NCBI GenBank assembly: GCA_023394035.1
Contig: JAEXBK010000101.1
Span: 1-8,597 of the forward strand
Direction: 5' to 3'
DNA: 8,597 nucleotides
DNA from: Bacillota bacterium
GTDB lineage: Bacteria; Bacillota; Clostridia; Peptostreptococcales; Anaerovoracaceae
The notes under the pieces were generated by a model. That model was not told the DNA's origin, made no database searches, and saw only the letters and a program-made list of their open reading frames with translations. Positions 1 through 5,599 of this stretch are shown one piece after another (positions within the stretch are counted from its first letter, which is position 1; each line of letters starts with the position of its first letter). Made by a program: the position numbers and the translations under genes.

Positions 1-301
1 CTGCAAGCTCACGCCTCGACATTACGGCATCATTCACATCCATAAAGCCGTCCATGTGCATGAAACCGCAAAGCGCAAAAAGCAGGAATGTCATGATAAA
101 TGCCGCAGCAGCATTAGATCCGAATATCAAAAGCGACACACGCCCTATCACGACCCATATGCCCCCGATTACCGCCCCTATAAGCGGCAGCAGCGCAAGC
201 ATCATATTCTTAAGCTCGGAATCCCATGCCTTATATGGGCAAGGTAGGGTGAGAAAATTTCCCCACGCCATGCTGAAAGCTGTAGCTATCTTCTTTACCA
301 T
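1..301 (-). CDS. cobS: Adenosylcobinamide-GDP ribazoletransferase (cobalamin synthase), N-terminal part
   Basis: The visible 100 codons are the N-terminus of CobS, the membrane enzyme that joins adenosylcobinamide-GDP to alpha-ribazole (phosphate) in the last stage of cobalamin synthesis. The protein opens MVKKIATAFSMAW and has a hydrophobic segment around residues 33-52 (LALLPLIGAVIGG), a second around 55-80, then FMHMDGFMDVNDAVMSRREL. The last stretch matches the family's acidic HxDGxxDxxDA motif, which binds metal and substrate. The gene runs off the left edge, so more than half of a typical protein of about 250 residues is missing. Two ATGs stand in tandem (304 and 301). I chose 301 because the AAAGGA site at 308-313 is 6 bases from it but only 3 from the other. 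The gene follows cobU directly and continues the cobT-cobU operon, which supports the call. Identity is secure; only the start is uncertain. Confidence 0.93.
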   Translation of the reverse strand, partial: MVKKIATAFSMAWGNFLTLPCPYKAWDSELKNMMLALLPLIGAVIGGIWVVIGRVSLLIFGSNAAAAFIMTFLLFALCGFMHMDGFMDVNDAVMSRRELA

Positions 302-304
302 CAT

Positions 305-829
305 CTATCCTTTGTGTATTATAAGCCCTCCGAATGTCACCTCGACGACCATATCACAGATCTTCGCAAGCCTTTTGTCGCAAAGCGCAAGACCGCTCCT
401 GTAGCATTCGGTATATTCATCAAAATGCGCCGCCTCGGAGTAAATATAATCCGAAACAAAAATCGTATTTCCTGTCGCTTTGGCGAGCTTAACAAGCTCC
501 TCCGCACATCTTTCTCCCGCAGCAGCATCAAAGCCGTTTCCGAACATCTCATTTGCCAGAAGTGCTGTCACGCTGTCAAGCAGAAACACTCCGTCCTGAT
601 CCGCCTTTTTCAATATTGCACATATGTCAGTTCCCTGCTCTACGGTTGTAAAGGCAAGACCCTCGCGATCTTTGATGTGGCGTTCTATTCTCAGGTCATC
701 CTCTTCATCGGTTGAAATCATCGTTGCTACATAGTATAGCGGCTTTGATCCCGCCGCCATTCTTACGGCTTCGTTCTGCGCGAATGAAGATTTTCCGTTT
801 TTGGCTCCTCCGCTTACAAAAATATTCAT
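305..829 (-). CDS. cobU: Adenosylcobinamide kinase / adenosylcobinamide-phosphate guanylyltransferase, variant form
   Basis: CobU phosphorylates adenosylcobinamide and then transfers GMP from GTP to give adenosylcobinamide-GDP, the substrate of CobS. The 174-residue length is normal for the family. A P-loop lies at residues 7-15 (GGAKNGKSS; the usual form is GGxRSGKS). YVATM at 33-37 is followed by DLRIERHIKDR, where His51 aligns with the guanylylated histidine of Salmonella CobU (His46). A Walker B-like LLDSVTALLANEMF is at 84-97. One part is unusual: the common TNEVGxGIVP segment is replaced by SDYIYSEAAHFDEYTECYR (126-144), although the following region still fits the NQRLA-type helix. This looks like a lineage variant rather than damage, because the frame is intact. 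The start lies one base past the cobT stop (TAATATG) with only a weak AGAGAAAAGAA purine run upstream, so translation is probably coupled to cobT. Confidence 0.93.
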   Translation of the reverse strand: MNIFVSGGAKNGKSSFAQNEAVRMAAGSKPLYYVATMISTDEEDDLRIERHIKDREGLAFTTVEQGTDICAILKKADQDGVFLLDSVTALLANEMFGNGFDAAAGERCAEELVKLAKATGNTIFVSDYIYSEAAHFDEYTECYRSGLALCDKRLAKICDMVVEVTFGGLIIHKG

Positions 830-830
830 A

Positions 831-1979
831 TTAAAACAAATTCTTTTCTCTTAGCTCGTCAAGATACGATCCTTCGATCTTGCCCTCTTCGAGGCTGAGC
901 ATACCGTTCATCGCCGCACATGCAGCTTCCATTATCTTAAACGCAATCGGGCAACCGCTTCCCTCACCGAGTCTCATCGCAAGATCGAACATAGGCTCTA
1001 TCCCGAGCTTTTCCGCAGCGGAAGAATATCCGACCTCAAGTGACCTGTGCGATGTGAACATGAAGTCTTTTACTCTCGGCTCAAGCTCGTAAGCCAAAAG
1101 AGCTGCGGCAATCGATATTACCCCGTCTATTACGACAGGTATTCTGTAAACGGCTGCACCTATGTACGCCCCTGCCATTGCGAGTATGTCAAAGCCTCCG
1201 GCACATCTTGCAAACTCAAAGACGTCAAGGTGTCCATACAGCTCAAGAGCTTTCTTAACAACAGCCGATTTCTTGGCAAGCCCTTCGTCGTTCAAGCCGC
1301 CTCCGCGCCCTACTACTATGTCGCAAGGCGTACCCGTCATCCTGCATATTATCGCCGATGCGGTTGTCGTGTTTCCTATTCCCATCTCGCCTATGCCGAT
1401 TACCTCTATTCCGGCATCCTTTGCCGCCTTGACAGACTCTATGCCGATCTCTACCGCCCTTATCGCCTCTGCCCTTGTCATCGCAGGCTCCTTGACAAAA
1501 TTCTTTGTTCCGTCTGCAATCCTTCTGTTGACGACATTGTTCGTTATTCTGCCGTTCTCAAGCATATCCTCCGTAAGTATTTCCTGCGGAATCGGAAGCC
1601 TTACGCCGACATCTATATCAAGTATATCTATTCCGAAATATTTTGCCTGCGCTCCTACTCCGGTTATTCTCTTAGTAAAGTTAATGGTCTGCATAAGCGT
1701 GACCGTCTGAGGTGCTGAAGCGACACCCTCTTCAACGACTCCATTATCGGCACACATCAAAATGACAGCCTGCTTCCCGACTTCGTTTCCGTAAACCTTT
1801 CCTGTTATGCCTGCGAGTCTGATGCTTATATCCTCTAATCTTCCGAGGCTTCCCGGCACCTTTACGCGATAATCCTGACGCAGCTTTGCATCATCCATGG
1901 CTTTGCCGTCAAGAGGCTCTATCGCATCAAAATATTCTTGAAGCTCCGGCGCGGCGGTTTTGATGTGGAAATCGTTCAT
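831..1979 (-). CDS. cobT: Nicotinate-nucleotide--dimethylbenzimidazole phosphoribosyltransferase
   Basis: CobT transfers phosphoribose from nicotinate mononucleotide to a lower-ligand base such as 5,6-dimethylbenzimidazole, giving alpha-ribazole 5'-phosphate in the cytoplasm. The 382-residue protein carries the whole series of family motifs: PGSLGRLE (42-49), ADNGVVEEGV (77-86), GEMGIGNTTTAS (197-208), GRGGGLNDEGL (224-234), GGFDILAMAGAY (261-272), VIDGVISIAAAL (283-294), TSHRSLEVG (309-317) and RLGEGSGCPIA (336-346). Glu339 in the last motif corresponds to the catalytic Glu317 of Salmonella CobT. The protein is somewhat longer than the 356-residue Salmonella enzyme, partly at the N-terminus. 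The ATG at 1979 is preceded by AAAGGA (1991-1996) at a slightly long spacing of 11 bases. It is the first gene of the minus-strand cob operon. The sequence does not show which base it uses; anaerobes often supply bases other than dimethylbenzimidazole. Confidence 0.97.
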   Translation of the reverse strand: MNDFHIKTAAPELQEYFDAIEPLDGKAMDDAKLRQDYRVKVPGSLGRLEDISIRLAGITGKVYGNEVGKQAVILMCADNGVVEEGVASAPQTVTLMQTINFTKRITGVGAQAKYFGIDILDIDVGVRLPIPQEILTEDMLENGRITNNVVNRRIADGTKNFVKEPAMTRAEAIRAVEIGIESVKAAKDAGIEVIGIGEMGIGNTTTASAIICRMTGTPCDIVVGRGGGLNDEGLAKKSAVVKKALELYGHLDVFEFARCAGGFDILAMAGAYIGAAVYRIPVVIDGVISIAAALLAYELEPRVKDFMFTSHRSLEVGYSSAAEKLGIEPMFDLAMRLGEGSGCPIAFKIMEAACAAMNGMLSLEEGKIEGSYLDELREKNLF

Positions 1980-2017
1980 TTGTCTTTACATCCTTTCTGT
2001 CTGCTATTCCATACCAT

Positions 2018-2044
2018 ATTATATTACCATATTTTCGATGCGAA
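2018..2044 (-). promoter_or_regulatory. Candidate promoter of the cobTUS operon
   Basis: On the minus strand a perfect TATAAT (2023 down to 2018) lies about 39 bases upstream of the cobT start. Its best -35 partner is TTCGCA (2044-2039) at a short 15-base spacing; a weaker TTTTCG sits at 17 bases. The leader would be only about 30 bases long, leaving no room for a riboswitch. This is assigned by eye from consensus boxes only. Confidence 0.38.
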
Positions 2045-2074
2045 AAAAAGAATCACCGCTTGAATACATGCGGT
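2043..2074 (-). terminator. Hairpin followed by a T run between the divergent operons (terminator-like)
   Basis: ACCGC (2055-2059) and GCGGT (2070-2074) form a 5-bp stem. TG/CA can add two more pairs across an A-A mismatch, closing a 4-base loop. Read on the minus strand, the stem is followed by GATTC and then seven T residues (2049-2043), which resembles a weak Rho-independent terminator. It lies upstream of the candidate cobT -10 box and overlaps the plus-strand -35 box. If real, it would stop stray leftward transcription or act as an operator palindrome, rather than end a gene. The stem is short, so this is tentative. Confidence 0.25.
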
Positions 2075-2088
2075 TTGGATAATATAAT
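2060..2088 (+). promoter_or_regulatory. Promoter of the transporter / purine-salvage operon
   Basis: TTGAAT (2060-2065) is separated by 17 bases from a perfect TATAAT (2083-2088), a good sigma-A-type arrangement. Transcription would begin near 2095, leaving a leader of about 45 bases before the ATG at 2140. The -35 box lies within the loop and stem of the hairpin at 2055-2074, so a protein bound to that palindrome could block it. No other spacer in the operon exceeds 29 bp, so this promoter probably serves all five genes. Confidence 0.6.
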
Positions 2089-2123
2089 TAAATATAAGTA
2101 TTTGACACTGCTTATCATTTAAT

Positions 2124-2130
2124 GGGAGGA
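2124..2130 (+). promoter_or_regulatory. Strong ribosome binding site of the DMT transporter gene
   Basis: GGGAGGA lies 9 bases ahead of the ATG at 2140 and closely matches the anti-Shine-Dalgarno sequence of Firmicutes. It fixes the start of the transporter gene. Confidence 0.8.
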
Positions 2131-2139
2131 TAAGTACAT

Positions 2140-3048
2140 ATGAGTAAAAAAACAATAAGCAACATTCTGCTCCTCGTAACGGCGGTTATCTGGGGATCGG
2201 CTTTTGTTGCTCAAAAGGCCGGAACCGCTCTTGAGCCTTTCACCTACAACGGCTTAAGAACGATTATAGGCGCAGTCGCGCTGATACCGGTCATTTTATT
2301 TTTCTCCGCCTCACAAAAGAACGACACAAAAATAGAGGCAGAGAAAAGAGAGGAGCGTTCGGCACTTATCAAAGGCGGCATTTCGTGCGGTGTAATACTG
2401 TTTGTAGCTTCAACGCTTCAGCAGGCAGGGCTGACCTTCGGTGCCGATGCAGGAAAGGCGGGGTTCATAACGACGCTTTACATAATGATAGTTCCTCTGC
2501 TCGGTCTGTTTCTTAAACAGAGGGTGAGGCCGATTACATGGGCATGTATCTTCATGGGGGCAGTAGGCTTCTACTTCCTGACCATGGCAGGCAAGTCGGA
2601 AGGGCTCTCCGTAGGCAAGGGCGAGCTTTTTGTTCTTGCATGCGCATTTGTATTTTCGGTTCACATACTCGTAATAGACCATTTTTCGCCTAAATGCGAC
2701 GGAATCAAGATGAGCTGTATTCAGTTCTTTGTTGCAGGCGTGCTCGGAATCATTTGCATGTTCATATTTGAAGCCCCGGACATCAAAGAGATATTGAAGC
2801 TCTGGTTCCCTATCATTTATGCCGGTGTGTTCTCATCAGGCATAGCATATACGCTCCAGATCGTCGGGCAGAAACATGCGGAGCCTGCAACGGCATCGCT
2901 CATACTTTCACTCGAATCCGTTTTTGCAGTAATTACGGGAGCCATCTTCCTTAAAGAAACTATGACATCGTTTGAAATGCTCGGATGTGCAATAATTTTC
3001 GTTGCCGTCATAGTCGCTCAGCTTCCTTCAAAGAAAGTAAAGGAGTAA
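2140..3048 (+). CDS. EamA/DMT-family membrane transporter
   Basis: This 302-residue polytopic membrane protein belongs to the drug/metabolite transporter superfamily. About ten hydrophobic helices form two EamA repeats, roughly residues 8-147 and 161-295. The first repeat opens with AVIWGSAFVAQK, a typical EamA start, and contains STLQQAGLTF (91-100). The second ends with PATASLILSLESVFAVITGAIFL-type sequence (249-271) followed by KE, the usual EamA signature. A charged loop (residues 59-76, rich in Lys and Glu) separates the first helix pair and is probably cytoplasmic. Members export or import amino acids, nucleobases, sugars or other small molecules, and the substrate cannot be read from sequence. 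As first gene of an operon with purine-salvage genes, a purine or nucleoside is possible, but that is guilt by association. The ATG is supported by the GGGAGGA site. The stop is 3 bases from the next start. Confidence 0.9.
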   Translation: MSKKTISNILLLVTAVIWGSAFVAQKAGTALEPFTYNGLRTIIGAVALIPVILFFSASQKNDTKIEAEKREERSALIKGGISCGVILFVASTLQQAGLTFGADAGKAGFITTLYIMIVPLLGLFLKQRVRPITWACIFMGAVGFYFLTMAGKSEGLSVGKGELFVLACAFVFSVHILVIDHFSPKCDGIKMSCIQFFVAGVLGIICMFIFEAPDIKEILKLWFPIIYAGVFSSGIAYTLQIVGQKHAEPATASLILSLESVFAVITGAIFLKETMTSFEMLGCAIIFVAVIVAQLPSKKVKE

Positions 3049-3051
3049 GTT

Positions 3052-3597
3052 ATGATTACAAGAGACGAAGCCTTGGAGCTTCTCAAAAAATACAACAAAG
3101 AGCCGTTTCATATCGAGCACGGAGAAACAGTCGGTAAGACGATGAGATGGTTCGCTTATGATCTCGGTCATGCAGACGAAGCCGAGCTTTGGGAAATAGT
3201 CGGCATACTTCATGACATTGACTTCGAGATGTGGCCCGATCAGCACTGCATAAAGGCGCAAGAGCTCCTTGAGGAAGCCGGAATCGAAGATGGCATCATC
3301 CGCTCAATTTGCTCGCACGCTTACGGATTCACCGTAGACATAATGCCCGAAACGGAAATGGAAAAGGTGCTCTATGCATGCGACGAGCTTACGGGGCTTA
3401 TCGGTGCAGCCGCTCTGATGCGCCCTTCAAAAAGCTGCTCCGACATGGAACTTAAGTCACTTAAGAAAAAATATAAAGACAAGAAATTCGCTGCCGGCTG
3501 TGACCGCGAGGTTATATCAAAGGGTGCGGAAATGCTCGGATGGGAGCTTGACACTCTTATGCAGAAAACGCTTGACGCTATGAAGTCATTCGCATAA
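3052..3597 (+). CDS. Small HD-domain (HDIG-type) phosphohydrolase
   Basis: This is a 181-residue soluble protein built almost entirely from one HD domain. The likely metal ligands are visible in order: His23 in IEHGETVGKTM, the His54-Asp55 pair in GILHDIDFE, His89 in ICSHAYGF, and Asp111 in YACDELTGL. HD proteins of this kind hydrolyse phosphomonoester or phosphodiester bonds, often in nucleotides, using one or two divalent metals. A Lys-rich stretch (KSLKKKYKDKKF) around residues 134-146 follows the core. No second domain, signal peptide or membrane segment is seen. The substrate is unknown. Its place between a DMT transporter and a purine permease makes a nucleotide plausible, but this is inferred from context. 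AAAGGAG, overlapping the end of the preceding gene, is 6 bases from the ATG, so the two genes are tightly linked. Confidence 0.88.
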   Translation: MITRDEALELLKKYNKEPFHIEHGETVGKTMRWFAYDLGHADEAELWEIVGILHDIDFEMWPDQHCIKAQELLEEAGIEDGIIRSICSHAYGFTVDIMPETEMEKVLYACDELTGLIGAAALMRPSKSCSDMELKSLKKKYKDKKFAAGCDREVISKGAEMLGWELDTLMQKTLDAMKSFA

Positions 3598-3626
3598 ATA
3601 AATCACTTAATTTAAGGAGAACGTTA

Positions 3627-4997
3627 ATGGAAAAATTTTTCAAACTCAAAGAGAACAGGACTGACGTCCGCACCGAGCTGATTGCCGGCGTTACCACATT
3701 TCTTTCGATGGTATACATACTTGCAGTCAATCCTAACATCCTTTCGGCTGCCGGTATGGATAACCGCGCCGTATTTACGGCAACTGCCATTTCTGCCGCT
3801 TTCGGCACGCTCTGCATGGCATTTTTCGCAAACTACCCTGTGGCACTCGCATCCGGAATGGGACTAAACGCATATTTCGCATTTTCGGTCTGCATACCGC
3901 TTGCCGAAAAAGGAGTATCCGACCCTTGGAAAATCGCACTTGCAGCGGTTCTTTGCGAAGGTATCATATTCATACTGCTTTCATTTGCAAATTTCAGAGA
4001 GAAGCTTGTAAACGATATTCCTTCAAACCTCAAATACGGCATAACTGCGGGAATTGGACTTTTTATCACGATAATCGGTCTCAAAGGTGCCGGCATCGTA
4101 GTTGCAAACTCCGCTACTCTTGTTGATCTCGGAAGCCTTGCAACTCCACAGGTAGTCCTTGCCCTCATAGGACTTCTTACGGTTGCCGTTCTTCATCACT
4201 TCAATGTGAGAGGCTATATACTTATCGGCATACTCGTCACATGGGTGCTCGGAATGATTGCTCAGGCAACAGGCTGGTACAGTGTTGATCCTGAAAACGG
4301 TATATTCTCACTTTATCCTGAAATTTCGGCAGCGAGCCTCATACCTGCGGCTCCGCAGCTTTTCTCCTTCAACTTCGGATGGATAGTTCAGCATTTTCTT
4401 GAATTTGCCGTAATCGTATTTTCATTCCTGTTTGTAGATATTTTTGATACGGTAGGAACTCTTATAGGTGTGGCATCAAAGGGCGGACTGCTCGACAAAA
4501 ACGGCAATCTCCCTAAGGCAAAGGGCGCGCTCCTTGCTGATGCTGTCGGTACTGTAGCAGGTGCATGCCTCGGAACGTCGACCGTTACAAGCTATGTGGA
4601 ATCAAGCGCAGGTGTTGCGGCAGGCGGAAGAACAGGTCTGACATCCGTAACTACTGCCGTGCTCTTCATCGTGTCACTCTTCTTTGCACCTGTATTCCTT
4701 GCAATCCCGGGATTTGCAACGACTCCTGCACTCGTATGGGTTGGACTGCTAATGATGAGCTCCGTAAAGAACATGACCTTCGACGGTGATATAGCTGACG
4801 TACTCGGTGGATTTATAGCTCTCGTTTTCATGCCTTTCACATATTCTATTGCAAACGGAATCATGTTCGGAATGCTTTCATGGGTAATCCTCAAGATAGC
4901 AACCGGAAAGGCTAAAAACGTCCCTGTAATAATGTGGGTAGCGGCGCTTTTGTTCGTTCTCAGAATAATAACGCTCGTTCACCCTATATCTCTGTAA
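3627..4997 (+). CDS. NCS2/AzgA-family purine nucleobase permease (adenine/guanine/hypoxanthine)
   Basis: This 456-residue membrane protein, probably with about 14 membrane segments as in this family, imports purine bases by ion symport. Diagnostic stretches of the AzgA branch (COG2252-like) are ELIAGVTTFLSMVYILAVNP (17-36), ASGMGLNAYFAF (75-86), FVDIFDTVGTLIGVA (269-283) and GTSTVTSYVESSAGVAAGG (316-334). The last two regions contain the acidic and polar residues that line the substrate site in related transporters. Length and ends fit the family, and the reading frame is complete. AAGGAG precedes the ATG by 7 bases. The next gene, 29 bp downstream, encodes a purine-type phosphoribosyltransferase, which would trap the imported base as its nucleotide. 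Preference for adenine versus guanine/hypoxanthine cannot be decided here. No purine riboswitch fits in the 29-bp gap upstream. Confidence 0.95.
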   Translation: MEKFFKLKENRTDVRTELIAGVTTFLSMVYILAVNPNILSAAGMDNRAVFTATAISAAFGTLCMAFFANYPVALASGMGLNAYFAFSVCIPLAEKGVSDPWKIALAAVLCEGIIFILLSFANFREKLVNDIPSNLKYGITAGIGLFITIIGLKGAGIVVANSATLVDLGSLATPQVVLALIGLLTVAVLHHFNVRGYILIGILVTWVLGMIAQATGWYSVDPENGIFSLYPEISAASLIPAAPQLFSFNFGWIVQHFLEFAVIVFSFLFVDIFDTVGTLIGVASKGGLLDKNGNLPKAKGALLADAVGTVAGACLGTSTVTSYVESSAGVAAGGRTGLTSVTTAVLFIVSLFFAPVFLAIPGFATTPALVWVGLLMMSSVKNMTFDGDIADVLGGFIALVFMPFTYSIANGIMFGMLSWVILKIATGKAKNVPVIMWVAALLFVLRIITLVHPISL

Positions 4998-5026
4998 AAT
5001 ACTAAGCTCTCAAAAAGGAGAATATC

Positions 5027-5578
5027 ATGCAATACAAAATGCAGATTGCGGGGCTTGATCGTCAGCTCCCGCTTTGCAAAATAAATGATGATTTATACAT
5101 CGGAGCCTTCGTTATGTTCGGCGATGTCGAGATAACACAGGCGGCCGCTGCGGCTCTTCTTGCCAAAGCCCCTGAATTTGACGTTATAGTTACCGCAGAA
5201 TCAAAAGGCATCCCTCTCGCATATGAGATGGCTCGTCAGGCAGGCTGCAAGCCTTATATCGTTTTGCGCAAAGCATCAAAGCTCTATATGCAGGATGTCA
5301 TAGCCACTTCCGTAAATTCAATAACGACAGATCACGTTCAGACGCTCTGTCTCGGAAGCAGCGATGCGGACATCATAAAGGGCAGCCGCGTACTCATCGT
5401 AGATGATGTGATAAGCACAGGAGAATCGCTCCGGTCGATGGAAGTTCTCGTAAACGAAGTCGGCGGAAAGATAGTTGCAAAGATGACAGTGCTCGCGGAA
5501 GGCGAGGCTGCAGGAAGAACCGATATAACATATCTCGAAGAGCTTCCGCTGTTCAACGCCGACGGTTCGGTACAATAA
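5027..5578 (+). CDS. Purine phosphoribosyltransferase, APRT/Xpt-like
   Basis: This is a 183-residue type I phosphoribosyltransferase, which converts a free purine base plus PRPP into the nucleoside monophosphate and pyrophosphate in the cytoplasm. The PRPP-binding signature is clear: RVLIVDDVISTGES (121-134), with the acidic pair Asp126-Asp127 and the TG phosphate loop. Upstream are VTAESKGIPLAYEMAR (55-70), resembling the E-S/A-R-G loop of adenine phosphoribosyltransferase, and VLRKASKL (79-86), resembling its RKxxKLP segment. The stretch around residues 90-105 (VIATSVNSITTDHVQT) recalls xanthine phosphoribosyltransferase and the PRT domain of Bacillus PurR. It lacks the DNA-binding N-terminal domain of PurR, so it is more likely an enzyme than a repressor. 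The base preference is open, with adenine the first guess. It follows the purine permease by 29 bp with an AAAAAGGAG site and is 21 bp from the mutase gene. Confidence 0.88.
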   Translation: MQYKMQIAGLDRQLPLCKINDDLYIGAFVMFGDVEITQAAAAALLAKAPEFDVIVTAESKGIPLAYEMARQAGCKPYIVLRKASKLYMQDVIATSVNSITTDHVQTLCLGSSDADIIKGSRVLIVDDVISTGESLRSMEVLVNEVGGKIVAKMTVLAEGEAAGRTDITYLEELPLFNADGSVQ

Positions 5579-5599
5579 TTTCACTCTTAAGGAGATTCC

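Noticed and set aside
54..404. Plus-strand open frame of 116 codons across the cobS/cobU junction
   Set aside because: Antisense to two genes with clear family motifs; no ribosome site and no recognisable domain.
1047..1718. Long plus-strand open frames (223 and 182 codons) inside cobT
   Set aside because: They lie antisense to a gene with complete CobT motifs, resemble no known family, and arise from the codon bias of cobT.
2102..2107. Perfect TTGACA that could be a -35 box for the plus operon
   Set aside because: A -10 box at 17 bases would fall on GGAGGA, the ribosome binding site; no TATAAT-like sequence is at usable spacing.
2140..3048. Assigning the DMT transporter to uptake of a cobalamin precursor because it is divergent from cobT
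   Set aside because: It faces away from the cob genes and shares an operon with purine genes; nothing in its sequence indicates a corrinoid or ribazole substrate.
3598..3626. Purine riboswitch ahead of the purine permease
   Set aside because: The gap is only 29 bp and consists of an AT-rich stretch plus the ribosome site; there is no room for the aptamer.
5027..5578. Calling the phosphoribosyltransferase a PurR repressor
   Set aside because: It begins almost directly with the PRT fold and has no N-terminal winged-helix DNA-binding domain.
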